Shown one piece after another: positions 25,487 through 33,932 of a stretch of DNA of 64,000 bases; the first letter of the stretch is position 1; each line of letters begins with the position of its first letter. The notes under the pieces were generated by a model. The model searched no databases. It had not been told where the DNA came from and saw only the letters and a program-made list of their open reading frames with translations. A program made the position numbers and the translations under genes. The DNA comes from Hoylesella loescheii DSM 19665 = JCM 12249 = ATCC 15930 (GTDB lineage: Bacteria; Bacteroidota; Bacteroidia; Bacteroidales; Bacteroidaceae), in NCBI RefSeq assembly GCF_000378085.1, contig NZ_KB899213.1:186001-250000 (forward strand). Direction: 5' to 3'.

Positions 25487-25987
25487 ATGCATATACGACT
25501 GGCAACCCCGGCCGACCTTGATGCCGTGATGCGGCTTTTAGACATCGGTCGCCAGCGGATGGAAGCCACAGGGAACACCCAACAGTGGGAAAGGGGCTAT
25601 CCATCGTACACCACCGTGGAAGAAGATCTGCGGCGTGCGCAATGCTATGTGGGTGAGCAAGAAGGCCGAGTGGTGGCTACCTTTGTGCTGGCACAAGGTC
25701 CCGACCGCACATACGCACACATCTGGCAAGGCGAATGGCTGGATAACGAAAGGCCTTATTGCGTGATACATCGCATGGCGGCCGACGAAACCCAGCACGG
25801 CGTGTTTGCCGAAGTGATGGCCTTTTGCAAGGAGCGGGCAACAAACCTGCGTATCGACACGCACAGAGACAACGCCCCCATGTTGCATAATACTAGGAAG
25901 CACGGCTTCGAATATTGTGGCGTGATACACACCGACAATGGAAGCGAACGCCTGGCGTTTCAATGGTTACGAACAGAAACATACTAA
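25487..25987 (+). CDS. GNAT-family N-acetyltransferase
   Basis: This 166-residue protein is predicted to transfer an acetyl group from acetyl-CoA to an unknown amine. The GNAT fold is recognisable from MHIRLATPADLDAVMRLL, the strand GRVVATFVL, a helix-start region (ADETQHGVFAEVMAFCKERA) replacing the usual Q/RxxGxG/A, and the C-terminal LHNTRKHGFEYCGVI typical of the family. The start at 25487 is the first methionine that begins the fold. The next gene starts 11 bp later on the same strand. Confidence 0.88.
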   Translation: MHIRLATPADLDAVMRLLDIGRQRMEATGNTQQWERGYPSYTTVEEDLRRAQCYVGEQEGRVVATFVLAQGPDRTYAHIWQGEWLDNERPYCVIHRMAADETQHGVFAEVMAFCKERATNLRIDTHRDNAPMLHNTRKHGFEYCGVIHTDNGSERLAFQWLRTETY

Positions 25988-25998
25988 ATAAAGACTAT

Positions 25999-26724
25999 AT
26001 GAAGAGAGTTTTAAATCAAGCCAATATGGTTGCAACCCTCATGCTGTTAGCATTGGTGATGGTTGCACAGCCCATTCGGGCACAACATGAGTTCGGCGCA
26101 AAGCGCAAGAGCTATGGTTATGGGGTGGATAGAAACGCCGTTTATTATGAAGGACGCATGATGGCAGGTGCCGATGCACGTACTTTCGAGTATTTGGGGC
26201 ATGGTTATGCCCGCGATCGCAACGTGGTTTATTATCGTGGCGAGGTGATACGCGGCGCCAATCCACGTACGTTTCGTGTGGTGGGCGATGTTGAAGAACA
26301 GCCCACAATCGTGTTCCCCGACGAACGCACACCCGACTACGACAGGCGAGGGAGTGCCGACTGGGAGCGTTTCCCCGAAGAGTTGTTGCCTGGTAACAGT
26401 TTGGGTTTCGGCTATTCGAAGACCAATTTCGACGTGTATTACCTCGGTAAGAAGATTGGCGCATCGTCTAGCAGTTTCCAAGTGCTGAGTTTTGGTTATG
26501 CCAAAGACGCGTTTAGCATCTATTTTGAAGGCGTGGAGGTGAAGGGAGCGTCAAACGGTTCGTTCCGCGTACTTATCGATGGTTATGCCAAAGACGCCTT
26601 TAACGCCTACTATCGTGGGCGAGAGATACCCAACTGCAATGTTCGAAACTTTGAATGTATGGGCAGAGGCGTGGCACGCGACGATGAGAATAAGTATTAT
26701 TTGGGGCAAAAGGTGGTGTGGTGA
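25999..26724 (+). CDS. DKNYY-family repeat protein, secreted
   Basis: This 241-residue protein has a signal peptide (about 1-28, ending PIRAQ). About five repeats of roughly 30 residues follow, each with the pattern GYAKDxxxxYYxGxxIxGAxxxSFxVL, the DKNYY-type motif. The third repeat region is interrupted by a Pro/Asp-rich insert (about 95-130). DKNYY proteins are surface or periplasmic and of unknown function. The ATG at 25999 is chosen because it starts the signal peptide, not the upstream codons that overlap the GNAT gene. Confidence 0.8.
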   Translation: MKRVLNQANMVATLMLLALVMVAQPIRAQHEFGAKRKSYGYGVDRNAVYYEGRMMAGADARTFEYLGHGYARDRNVVYYRGEVIRGANPRTFRVVGDVEEQPTIVFPDERTPDYDRRGSADWERFPEELLPGNSLGFGYSKTNFDVYYLGKKIGASSSSFQVLSFGYAKDAFSIYFEGVEVKGASNGSFRVLIDGYAKDAFNAYYRGREIPNCNVRNFECMGRGVARDDENKYYLGQKVVW

Positions 26725-26727
26725 ACG

Positions 26728-26776
26728 GCCTCACCTCCAACTTCCTCTCCAAAAGAAAGAGGGGAGAGGTATGCTT
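26728..26776. repeat. CTCTCC-type imperfect palindrome (copy 1)
   Basis: CCTCACCTCCAACTTCCTCT followed by CCAAAAGAAAGAGGGGAGAGG forms a purine/pyrimidine hairpin related to the better copy at 33713-33753. Confidence 0.45.
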
Positions 26777-26868
26777 TGTAGATTGATTGACAGCTTTGCC
26801 GGCTGCTTCAATTTGGCAAAGTGCCTTGTGAAATAGTCAGTTTACCAATCAGGAAAGTTAGGAAAAAG

Positions 26869-27306
26869 ATGGAAAAAGTATTGAGAATACTGCTGCCCAA
26901 TGCGCAGCAAAGTTGCAGAACGGCCCTATATTTGCTAGTGGCACGTGTGGTATTCGGCCTCTTGTTGGCCATGCATGGCTGGCAAAAGCTGCAAGGATTC
27001 GAGCAGATGTCGGCTCATTTCCCCGACCCACTAGGGCTGGGCAGCAGCCTTTCGCTCACCTTAGCCATCTTTGGCGAGTTGGCTTGCTCGTTGGCTTTGG
27101 TGATAGGTCTAGCTAGTAGACTGGTCTTGTTGCCCATGATATTTACCATGTGCGTGGCCTTTTTCATGGCTCATGGTGGATCGATTGCCGAAGGCGAGTT
27201 GGCTTTTGTCTATCTCGTGGTGTTCGTTTTGCTGTTCCTAACAGGCCCGGGACGCTTCTCGGTAGACGGATGGATAGCCAAAAAGATAGAGAGAGTGAAA
27301 ATATAA
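26869..27306 (+). CDS. DoxX-family inner-membrane protein
   Basis: This 145-residue protein has four predicted membrane helices. The DoxX landmarks are present: a first helix ending in LLAMHGWQKL, then LAIFGELACSLALVIGL and a C-terminal LTGPGRFSVDGW. DoxX proteins are quinone-associated or redox-related membrane proteins of limited characterisation. The start at 26869 follows an AGGAAAAAG ribosome-binding-like stretch; the upstream frame from 26821 is not homologous. A terminator follows at 27316. Confidence 0.85.
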   Translation: MEKVLRILLPNAQQSCRTALYLLVARVVFGLLLAMHGWQKLQGFEQMSAHFPDPLGLGSSLSLTLAIFGELACSLALVIGLASRLVLLPMIFTMCVAFFMAHGGSIAEGELAFVYLVVFVLLFLTGPGRFSVDGWIAKKIERVKI

Positions 27307-27315
27307 AAAGGCGAA

Positions 27316-27343
27316 AAGGCGAAGATATGGCTTCGCCTTTATC
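27316..27343 (+). terminator. Intrinsic terminator after doxX
   Basis: AAGGCGAAG (27316-27324) pairs with CTTCGCCTT (27331-27339). The downstream T content is weak. Confidence 0.55.
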
Positions 27344-27351
27344 CTGTTTCC

Positions 27352-27412
27352 CGTTAACTTGTTTACTCGTCAACTCGTTAGCTTGTCAACTCGTCAACCC
27401 GTCAACCACATT
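27352..27412. repeat. 8-bp-period repeat (copy 3)
   Basis: Seven successive octamers (TTAACTTG, TTTACTCG, TCAACTCG, TTAGCTTG, TCAACTCG, TCAACCCG, TCAACCAC) end 7 bp before the antiporter start codon. The octamer register is clearest here. Confidence 0.75.
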
Positions 27413-27418
27413 AAATAG

Positions 27419-29011
27419 ATGATTGAACACCAACTCATCGTATCCATTCTACTTATCGTAGCCATTTGTTTGCTGGTCATGGTTAGCCAGCGCATCAAGG
27501 TGGCCTACCCCATCATGCTCGTATTGGGCGGCATTATGTTGAGTTTCATACCCGGCATACCCAGCTTGCGCATCAATCCCGATGTGATATTTCTCGTATT
27601 CTTGCCTCCAATTCTCTACGATGCAGCTGTATCCAACTCGTGGAAAGAGTTGTGGAGATGGCGTCGAGTCATTGGTTCGTTCGCCTTTATTGTGGTTTTT
27701 ATCACGGCCTTAGTGGTGGGTTACATCGCCAACACCTTCATTCCAGGCTTCTCTGTGGCGTTGGGCTTCTTGTTGGGTGGTATCGTATCGCCACCCGATG
27801 CCGTGTCGGCGGCAGCCATTATGAAGTTTGTAAAGGTGCCACGACGTATTTCGGCCATTCTCGAAGGCGAGAGTCTGTTCAACGATGCCAGCTCGCTTAT
27901 CATCGTTAAGTTTGCACTTATCGCCATCGGTACAGGCCAATTTGTGGTGCATCAAGCCGCAGCGTCGTTTGTTTGGATGGTCATTGGCGGTGCAGGTGTG
28001 GGCGTGTTGCTATCTTATGTGCTTATCAAACTGCACAAATGGTTGCCTATGGACGAGAATATCGACACCATATTCACCGTTATCAGTCCTTACCTGATGT
28101 ACGTTTGCGCTGAAACCGTTGAGGCTTCGGGCGTGTTGGCAGTGGTTAGTGGTGGACTTTATTTCAGCTATCGACGCATACTTATCATCGGTTCGTCGTC
28201 TAGGTTGCGTGCAGAAAACGTATGGGACTTCCTTATTTTCTTGCTCAATGGCATGGCCTTTTTCCTTATCGGGCTCGACTTGCCCGAGATAATGACCGGT
28301 CTGAATGACGATGGCGTTAACCTTTGGGTGGCAACGGGCTACGGTTTGCTTATCACTGCCGCGCTGGTGGTTATACGTATGGGTGCTGCTTTTAGTGCCG
28401 TGTTCATCACGCGCTTTATGAGCAAGTTCATAACCGTGGCCGATGCACGCTCTCAAGGTATTTCCGGACCCTTTATTTTGGGATGGACAGGCATGCGCGG
28501 AGTTGTTTCTCTGGCCGCGGCATTGTCTATTCCGCTGTACATACCAGGTACGCAGACACCCTTCCCAGAAAGAAGTTTGGTGTTGTATATCACCTTCGTG
28601 GTGATAACGCTTACCCTTATCTTGCAAGGATTAACGCTCCCCGTGTTGTTGAAGTTGGTTAAGCTACCTAACTACGACGACCATCTACCCCATGAAGAAA
28701 CCGAACGCATTATCCGTATAGGCATGGCGCAGACCAGTCTCGACTTTCTTCGGCAGAACAATAAGTGTGAAGACGTTACCCGTTCGGCCACGCTGGCCAA
28801 CCTTGTGAACCATTGGGACGAGCAATTGGAGACCGAAGGATCGGCTACACTCTATGATGCCGAGTTGCGAAAAACCTATCGCAAAATACTTATCGAACAG
28901 CGATTGTGGCTCAACAAATTGAATAACGAGAACGAGCGGGTGGACGAAGAGACCATCCGACACTTCATTCACCGCATCGATTTGGAAGAAGAACGGCTGC
29001 TGAAGGAATGA
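27419..29011 (+). CDS. CPA1-family sodium/proton antiporter
   Basis: This 530-residue inner-membrane protein would exchange cytoplasmic sodium for protons. About 12 helices occupy residues 1-420. The ion-site helix motifs are visible (FLVFLPPILYDAA; GGIVSPPDAVSAAA; the catalytic-Asp region GESLFNDASSLIIVKFAL). A hydrophilic C-terminal domain (about 425-530) is typical of CPA1 regulation. The 8-bp repeats lie in its leader. A small membrane protein gene follows 40 bp downstream. Confidence 0.92.
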   Translation: MIEHQLIVSILLIVAICLLVMVSQRIKVAYPIMLVLGGIMLSFIPGIPSLRINPDVIFLVFLPPILYDAAVSNSWKELWRWRRVIGSFAFIVVFITALVVGYIANTFIPGFSVALGFLLGGIVSPPDAVSAAAIMKFVKVPRRISAILEGESLFNDASSLIIVKFALIAIGTGQFVVHQAAASFVWMVIGGAGVGVLLSYVLIKLHKWLPMDENIDTIFTVISPYLMYVCAETVEASGVLAVVSGGLYFSYRRILIIGSSSRLRAENVWDFLIFLLNGMAFFLIGLDLPEIMTGLNDDGVNLWVATGYGLLITAALVVIRMGAAFSAVFITRFMSKFITVADARSQGISGPFILGWTGMRGVVSLAAALSIPLYIPGTQTPFPERSLVLYITFVVITLTLILQGLTLPVLLKLVKLPNYDDHLPHEETERIIRIGMAQTSLDFLRQNNKCEDVTRSATLANLVNHWDEQLETEGSATLYDAELRKTYRKILIEQRLWLNKLNNENERVDEETIRHFIHRIDLEEERLLKE

Positions 29012-29051
29012 GTAGGGGGTGCGTGAAAGAGAATAATAAAGACATAATAAC

Positions 29052-29504
29052 ATGGAAAAGACTAGTTTTAAGAAACAATTGTCGCAGCTTTTTGTGGCTG
29101 CCACTGTGGGCATTGTCGTCATCACCGTGCTAACTAAGGATGCAGTAACCGTGCATTGGGTATTGCCTCTCGACTTAGAAATGCATGCCCCGCCCTACTT
29201 CCTCCTTGTTGTGCCTGTGGCGGCGGTTATCGCCTATTTGGTCTTCACCAAGGTTTCCTTCACGTCTTACAGGGTGAACCATCGCAAACATGCCATACCT
29301 CAAACAGAGCGTAACATGGAATTGATAAGCCATTACAAGGATAGTATGTTGCTCGCTTTAACGGGGCTTATGCTTTACATTACGATCGGCTTTGCGGGTT
29401 TGTTTCCCTTCACACCCATTGCCATAACGTTTTTTGCGCTTTACATGGGCTTTCAGTCATACCGTTTTCACTCTCAGGTGATGCGCGACAACGATACCGT
29501 CTGA
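29052..29504 (+). CDS. Four-helix membrane protein of unknown function
   Basis: This 150-residue protein has four hydrophobic segments (about 13-30, 45-65, 97-115 and 118-135), a basic loop (RVNHRKH) between the second and third, and short polar ends. It has no enzyme motif and I do not recognise the family. It follows the antiporter closely and may be co-transcribed with it. Confidence 0.7.
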   Translation: MEKTSFKKQLSQLFVAATVGIVVITVLTKDAVTVHWVLPLDLEMHAPPYFLLVVPVAAVIAYLVFTKVSFTSYRVNHRKHAIPQTERNMELISHYKDSMLLALTGLMLYITIGFAGLFPFTPIAITFFALYMGFQSYRFHSQVMRDNDTV

Positions 29505-29567
29505 CGCCAGCATACCCATTTCACGTTATTTTGCAGCATGGTTTAGAGCCAGTTGCACATTTTTGCG

Positions 29568-29575
29568 TAACTTTG
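29568..29575 (+). promoter_or_regulatory. -7 box of metK
   Basis: A perfect TAACTTTG box. The start near 29582 leaves a 93-nt leader that contains the hairpin at 29597-29640. Confidence 0.6.
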
Positions 29576-29596
29576 CAGTCGCTAAAAGCTATGTTT

Positions 29597-29640
29597 CGCC
29601 CATAACAATAAATATGGGCGGTGCATGGCGTATGGGCATA
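29597..29640 (+). promoter_or_regulatory. metK leader hairpin with alternative partner
   Basis: CGCCCATA (29597-29604) pairs perfectly with TATGGGCG (29613-29620), and a second TATGGGC (29631-29637) could take the same partner. Two mutually exclusive stems in a SAM-synthetase leader suggest regulation, but I cannot match it to a known SAM riboswitch. Confidence 0.4.
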
Positions 29641-29674
29641 CACAATATTTATAGATACACAAAATAGTAGCATT

Positions 29675-30934
29675 ATGGCATATCTTTTTTCTTCCGAGTC
29701 GGTATCAGAAGGTCATCCCGACAAGGTGTCAGACCAAATATCCGACGCATTGGTAGACCAATTCTTGGCCTACGACGACGACGCACACTGTGCAATCGAA
29801 ACTTTCGTTACCACAGGACAGGTAGTTATCATGGGTGAGGTGCGTTCTAACTCGTACATCGACCTGCAAACCATTGCCCGAAACACCATCAAGCGCATTG
29901 GCTACACCAAGTCGGAGTATCAGTTCGACGGCGACTCGTGTGGCGTGCTTACTGCCATTCACGAGCAAAGCGAGGACATCAACCGTGGCGTTAGTCGCGA
30001 AGAGGCCGACGAACAAGGTGCGGGCGACCAGGGAATGATGTTCGGTTACGCGACAAACGAAACCGAAAACTACATGCCGCTCTCGCTAGACTTGGCCCAT
30101 TTGCTAATGAGCACGTTGGCCGAGATACGCAAAGAGGGTAAGGAAATGACCTATTTGCGCCCCGACTCCAAAAGTCAGGTGACGGTGGAGTATGCCGACG
30201 ACGGACAGCCACAGCGCATCGACACCATCGTTGTTAGTACCCAGCACGACGATTTTGGTCCCGACGACGACCAGATGTTAGCTCGAATTAAGGCCGACGT
30301 GCTCAACGTGCTGATGCCACGCGTTAAAGCGCAGATAAAGAGCCCTAAGGTGCTAGCCCTTTTCAACGACGACATTAAGTATTTCGTTAACCCCACGGGT
30401 AAGTTCGTTATTGGCGGACCCCACGGCGATACAGGTCTTACAGGCCGTAAAATCATCGTAGACACCTACGGAGGTAAAGGCGCGCATGGCGGTGGAGCAT
30501 TCTCGGGAAAGGACCCAAGCAAGGTAGACCGCTCTGCAGCATACGCAGCACGCCACATTGCCAAAAATATGGTGGCGGCTGGTGTGGCCGACGAGATGCT
30601 GGTTCAGGTGAGTTACGCCATCGGTGTGGCCGAACCTGTTAACATTTACGTGAACACTTACGGACGTAGCAAGGTGCAACTGACCGATGGCGAGATAGCC
30701 CAAAAGGTGGCTCAGATGTTCGACCTGCGCCCCAAAGCCATCGAGCGCACACTCAAACTGCGCCAACCCATCTACACCGAAACCGCTGCCTACGGGCACA
30801 TGGGTCGTAAAAACGAGGTGGTGAAGAAAACCTTTACCAGTCGTTATCACGAAAAGAAGGTGATGGAGGTAGAGCTATTTACTTGGGAAAAGCTCGACCG
30901 CGTAGACGATATCAAGAAGGCTTTCGGCCTTTAA
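29675..30934 (+). CDS. metK: S-adenosylmethionine synthetase
   Basis: This 419-residue cytoplasmic enzyme makes S-adenosylmethionine from methionine and ATP. Signatures are [18 protein letters not shown] near the start, [12 protein letters not shown] (hexapeptide region) and [20 protein letters not shown] (phosphate loop). The length is usual for Bacteroidota MetK. The ATG at 29675 starts the conserved [13 protein letters not shown]; the longer frame overlaps the leader hairpin. It is monocistronic by its position between a promoter and a putative terminator. Confidence 0.97.
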   Translation: MAYLFSSESVSEGHPDKVSDQISDALVDQFLAYDDDAHCAIETFVTTGQVVIMGEVRSNSYIDLQTIARNTIKRIGYTKSEYQFDGDSCGVLTAIHEQSEDINRGVSREEADEQGAGDQGMMFGYATNETENYMPLSLDLAHLLMSTLAEIRKEGKEMTYLRPDSKSQVTVEYADDGQPQRIDTIVVSTQHDDFGPDDDQMLARIKADVLNVLMPRVKAQIKSPKVLALFNDDIKYFVNPTGKFVIGGPHGDTGLTGRKIIVDTYGGKGAHGGGAFSGKDPSKVDRSAAYAARHIAKNMVAAGVADEMLVQVSYAIGVAEPVNIYVNTYGRSKVQLTDGEIAQKVAQMFDLRPKAIERTLKLRQPIYTETAAYGHMGRKNEVVKKTFTSRYHEKKVMEVELFTWEKLDRVDDIKKAFGL

Positions 30935-30944
30935 ATCCATAAGC

Positions 30945-31000
30945 GGCATGCTCTGAATTCAGTGTCTGTGCAATCGTAGCAGCACTTCTCGGGGCATGCC
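30945..31000 (+). terminator. Possible terminator after metK
   Basis: GGCATGC (30945-30951) pairs with GCATGCC (30994-31000) around a 42-nt loop, followed by ACTCCCTTTT. It is weak as a terminator. Confidence 0.35.
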
Positions 31001-31125
31001 ACTCCCTTTTCGTTCCTCTCTTCATTTTGTGTTGTGCATCGAAAGCCGGCTCTCACTAGGGCCGTTGCAAGGTAAAACCGCTTTCGGCATAGCCCTAACA
31101 CCCTCCACCAAGCCCATTCCAAAGC

Positions 31126-32166
31126 GTGCTAGATCCCGTTAAAGTACATCATTACAAAACCCCTGCCGACACCACGGCAGCCCATACCGCCTTCGCCGAC
31201 AGTGCAAAAGCGGCTAAACCCAAGGTGCTAACGCCCAAGGAGGTGCTTAGTTGGCTGCCCTATGACGCTACACCCGAGCAACAAGACTCGGCTATTCAGG
31301 CGCATTTTAAGCCTGCTCCCATCAAATGGAGCAATCGCCCCGACACGCTACACCTACCTGGGCATACCGTGGGAAAGGATGTGCGCATCGTTAATTTGCC
31401 ACTGTATTATCGCGAATCGTTTTTCTCGAAGAGTCATTTTTACCACCCCGAGCTACCCGCAGGCAGACCAGGCGTGGCTGGCGACCCCGTGCCTTATACC
31501 ATTGCCAGCGACAATTTGCTCACCTCACTGTTGTTGGCTTGCTTCATCTTGGGTTGTGTTGCTTTTGCCCAATCGCGCGATTTTATCTTCAGGCAGGTAA
31601 AGCACTTCTTCCGTGTGCGCAACGAGGGCACATCCGAAATAGCCGAAACAACGGGCGAAATACGCTTCCAGCTATTCCTCGCGTTGCAAACCAGTCTGCT
31701 CTACGCCATTCTTTTCTTCCTTTACCTGCGTCATCTGCGTGTCGAAACATTCATCGCCGAGCAGTTTGTGGTTATCGGAATCCTCACCGGTCTTGTAGCC
31801 GCCTACTTCCTACTCAAGGCCTTTTCCCACTGGTTTGTGGGTTGGGTGTTCTTCGGCAAACGAAAAAATAAACAGTGGCTTAAGTCTTTTCTCTTCCTTT
31901 TATCTTCGCAAGGCGTATTCCTTTTACCATTAGTGATGTTGCAAACCTACTTCGAGCTAAGTGTAAAGAGTAGCGTAATATATGTGATCAGTGTGTTAGG
32001 GGCAAGCAAAATACTATCGTTTTACAAGACCTACCTTATCTTTTTCCGCAAAAAAAGCCCGTTTCTGCAGATTTTTTTGTACTTTTGCGCTCTCGAAATT
32101 GTGCCTTTGTTTGCCCTTTGGGGCGTATTGACAATAGTTGCCAATTATTTGAAAATCAATTTTTAA
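31126..32166 (+). CDS. DUF4271 membrane protein
   Basis: This 346-residue protein has a polar N-terminal part (about 1-125, Ala/Pro/Lys-rich then SFFSKSHFYHPEL) and about seven membrane helices (about 130-346), matching DUF4271 proteins of Bacteroidota. The start is a GTG at 31126, because no in-frame ATG precedes the conserved region. The gene lies 8 bp before hemD, the usual synteny. It has no known function and may serve envelope assembly. Confidence 0.85.
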   Translation: MLDPVKVHHYKTPADTTAAHTAFADSAKAAKPKVLTPKEVLSWLPYDATPEQQDSAIQAHFKPAPIKWSNRPDTLHLPGHTVGKDVRIVNLPLYYRESFFSKSHFYHPELPAGRPGVAGDPVPYTIASDNLLTSLLLACFILGCVAFAQSRDFIFRQVKHFFRVRNEGTSEIAETTGEIRFQLFLALQTSLLYAILFFLYLRHLRVETFIAEQFVVIGILTGLVAAYFLLKAFSHWFVGWVFFGKRKNKQWLKSFLFLLSSQGVFLLPLVMLQTYFELSVKSSVIYVISVLGASKILSFYKTYLIFFRKKSPFLQIFLYFCALEIVPLFALWGVLTIVANYLKINF

Positions 32167-32174
32167 GTAAGTAG

Positions 32175-32921
32175 ATGGTAAAAAAGATTTTAATATCTCA
32201 ACCCAAACCGACGAGTGATAAGTCGCCCTACTTCGATATAGAGAGAGAGTATGGCGTTGATTTGGTGTTCCGCCCCTTTGTTCAGGTGGAAGGCATCACG
32301 TCCAAAGAGTTTCGCCAACAAAAGGTAAGTATTCCCAATTACACGGCTATCGTGTTTACATCGCGCCACGCCATCGACCACTTTTTCAAGCTGGCCAAAG
32401 AGCTGCGCGTAACCATTCCCGAGACGTTGAAGTATTTTTGCGTAACCGAGACCATTGCGCTCTACATCCAAAAATACGTGCAATATCGCAAACGCAAGGT
32501 GTTCTTTGGTACAACGGGCAAGATGGAAGACCTATTGCCCACAATGGCCAAGCACAAACAAGAGAAATATCTCGTGCCGATGAGCGACAACCACAACGAT
32601 GACATCGCCAAATTGCTCGACTCGAAGAAACTGAACCATACCGAATGCGTGATGTATCGCACCATCACCAACGACTTCACAGCCGACGAGATAAAGAACT
32701 TCGACTACGATATGCTCATCTTCGTGAGTCCCACGGGTGTGAAATCGTTCGTTAAAGACTTCCCCGATTTCAAGCAAGGCGACGTTCGTATCGGTACGTT
32801 TGGCCCCGCAACGTCGAAGGCTATCACCGATGAAGGCTTGCGATTAGACTTCCAAGCCCCCTCGAAAGAATATCCTTCGATGTCGGGTGCGCTAAAAGCC
32901 TACCTCGACAAGCAAAAGTAA
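32175..32921 (+). CDS. hemD: Uroporphyrinogen-III synthase
   Basis: This 248-residue HemD-family enzyme would cyclise hydroxymethylbilane to uroporphyrinogen III in haem and corrinoid synthesis. The two-domain fold shows in VKKILISQPKPTSDKSPYF, IVFTSRHAIDHFF in domain 1, and MLIFVSPTGVKSFVKDFP and VRIGTFGPATSKAI in domain 2. HemD is poorly conserved; the call rests on these motifs and on the DUF4271-hemD-rnpA neighbourhood usual in Bacteroidota. Confidence 0.88.
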   Translation: MVKKILISQPKPTSDKSPYFDIEREYGVDLVFRPFVQVEGITSKEFRQQKVSIPNYTAIVFTSRHAIDHFFKLAKELRVTIPETLKYFCVTETIALYIQKYVQYRKRKVFFGTTGKMEDLLPTMAKHKQEKYLVPMSDNHNDDIAKLLDSKKLNHTECVMYRTITNDFTADEIKNFDYDMLIFVSPTGVKSFVKDFPDFKQGDVRIGTFGPATSKAITDEGLRLDFQAPSKEYPSMSGALKAYLDKQK

Positions 32922-33053
32922 GGCTTGCTGTATAGGCCTGGTCGCTTTACGGGGCGTATGCCAGCAGGCCGTTTCCGCCACCTTATTGGCAAACCCAAAA
33001 CCCGCCTTTAAGGTACAGGCTTACGGCCAAACCACCCTCAAATCCCTGCAACA

Positions 33054-33461
33054 ATGCCAGCAACGGTTTCACAAAAGCTAAGAAAACAAGAGCGCGCCTG
33101 TGGGAAGAAGCTCACCGAAGCGCTTTTTTGCGGCACCCAAAGTCGTTCGCTAGCAGCTTTCCCGCTACGGGTGGTTTATCTAACGCAGTCTTTTTCGGCC
33201 ACCGAACAGCAGGCCAAAGCACCTGTGCAGATGATGGTGAGCGTACCAAAACGCAAGTTTAAGCACGCCATCGACCGTAATAGGGTTAAGCGGCAGGTGC
33301 GCGAAGCCTATCGCAAAAACAAGCAATTGCTCTACGCCAAGCTGCCAAACGATATGCAAATAACGCTGGGTTTCCTTTGGCTCGACCCCAAACACCATGC
33401 TTCGGCAGAGGTAGAGGCCAAGATGCAAAACCTGCTACGTCGTATAGGAGAAAGCCTATGA
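33054..33461 (+). CDS. rnpA: Ribonuclease P protein component
   Basis: This 135-residue basic protein binds RNase P RNA in 5' tRNA maturation. The RNR-type signature is clear ([20 protein letters not shown]) and the N-terminal strand-helix is typical. It overlaps yidD by 4 bp (ATGA), the widespread rnpA-yidD coupling. The start at 33054 is the first methionine and gives a normal length. Confidence 0.94.
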   Translation: MPATVSQKLRKQERACGKKLTEALFCGTQSRSLAAFPLRVVYLTQSFSATEQQAKAPVQMMVSVPKRKFKHAIDRNRVKRQVREAYRKNKQLLYAKLPNDMQITLGFLWLDPKHHASAEVEAKMQNLLRRIGESL

Positions 33462-33709
33462 AAGTTCTTCGCTCCCTTTTAGCTTTGCTTCGGCGCATCG
33501 CGGTGTGGCTTTTGCTACTGCCCATCCGCTTCTATCAGCTGGCCATCTCTCCCTATACTCCCCCCTCGTGCCGTTTTACGCCTAGCTGTTCCGAGTATGC
33601 TCGTCAGGCCATCATAAAGCATGGTCCGTTCAAAGGCTTGGCCTTGGCCGTGTGGCGTCTGTTGAGATGCAACCCCTGGGGTGGTAGTGGGTACGACCCC
33701 GTGCCGTGA
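33458..33709 (+). CDS. yidD: Membrane protein insertion efficiency factor
   Basis: This 83-residue protein assists YidC-dependent membrane protein insertion. The family core is unmistakable: a membrane-associated helix, then [48 protein letters not shown] and GGSGYDPVP. The start codon overlaps the rnpA stop. The longer in-frame upstream extension from 33377 lies wholly inside rnpA and is not used. Confidence 0.96.
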   Translation: MKVLRSLLALLRRIAVWLLLLPIRFYQLAISPYTPPSCRFTPSCSEYARQAIIKHGPFKGLALAVWRLLRCNPWGGSGYDPVP

Positions 33710-33712
33710 AAG

Positions 33713-33753
33713 CCTCACCCCCAGCCCCTCTCCAAGGGGAGAGGGGAGTGATA
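33713..33753. repeat. Palindromic CCCCTCTCC repeat (copy 2)
   Basis: CCTCACCCCCAGCCCCTCTC followed by CAAGGGGAGAGGGGAG folds as CCCCTCTCC-AAG-GGAGAGGGG. This sequence type recurs in many bacterial genomes as an intergenic palindrome and may end the rnpA-yidD transcript. Confidence 0.6.
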
Positions 33754-33781
33754 TGACTTGCGAATTTACCACTTACTAGTG

Positions 33782-33918
33782 GTCAATCACTCTGCTTGTC
33801 AATTGGTTAGCTTGTCAATTCATCAACTTGTAAACTCGTCAACTTATCAACTAACAAGCTTTTCAGCTCGTTAACTTGTGCACTCGTTAACTCGTCCACT
33901 CATAAACTAATAAACATC
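33782..33918. repeat. 8-bp-period repeat (copy 4)
   Basis: About 16 octamer variants (TTAGCTTG, TCAATTCA, TCAACTTG, TAAACTCG, TTAACTCG and so on) run almost to the tyrS start. This is the longest copy of the family. Confidence 0.7.
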
Positions 33919-33932
33919 CCATATATATCCCG

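Noticed and set aside
29597..29640. Known SAM riboswitch class upstream of metK
   Set aside because: The leader is too short and lacks the conserved cores of SAM-I or SAM-II that I can recall.
33713..33753. CCCCTCTCC palindrome as a novel element
   Set aside because: Very similar palindromes are widespread across unrelated bacteria, so it is recorded only as a repeat.
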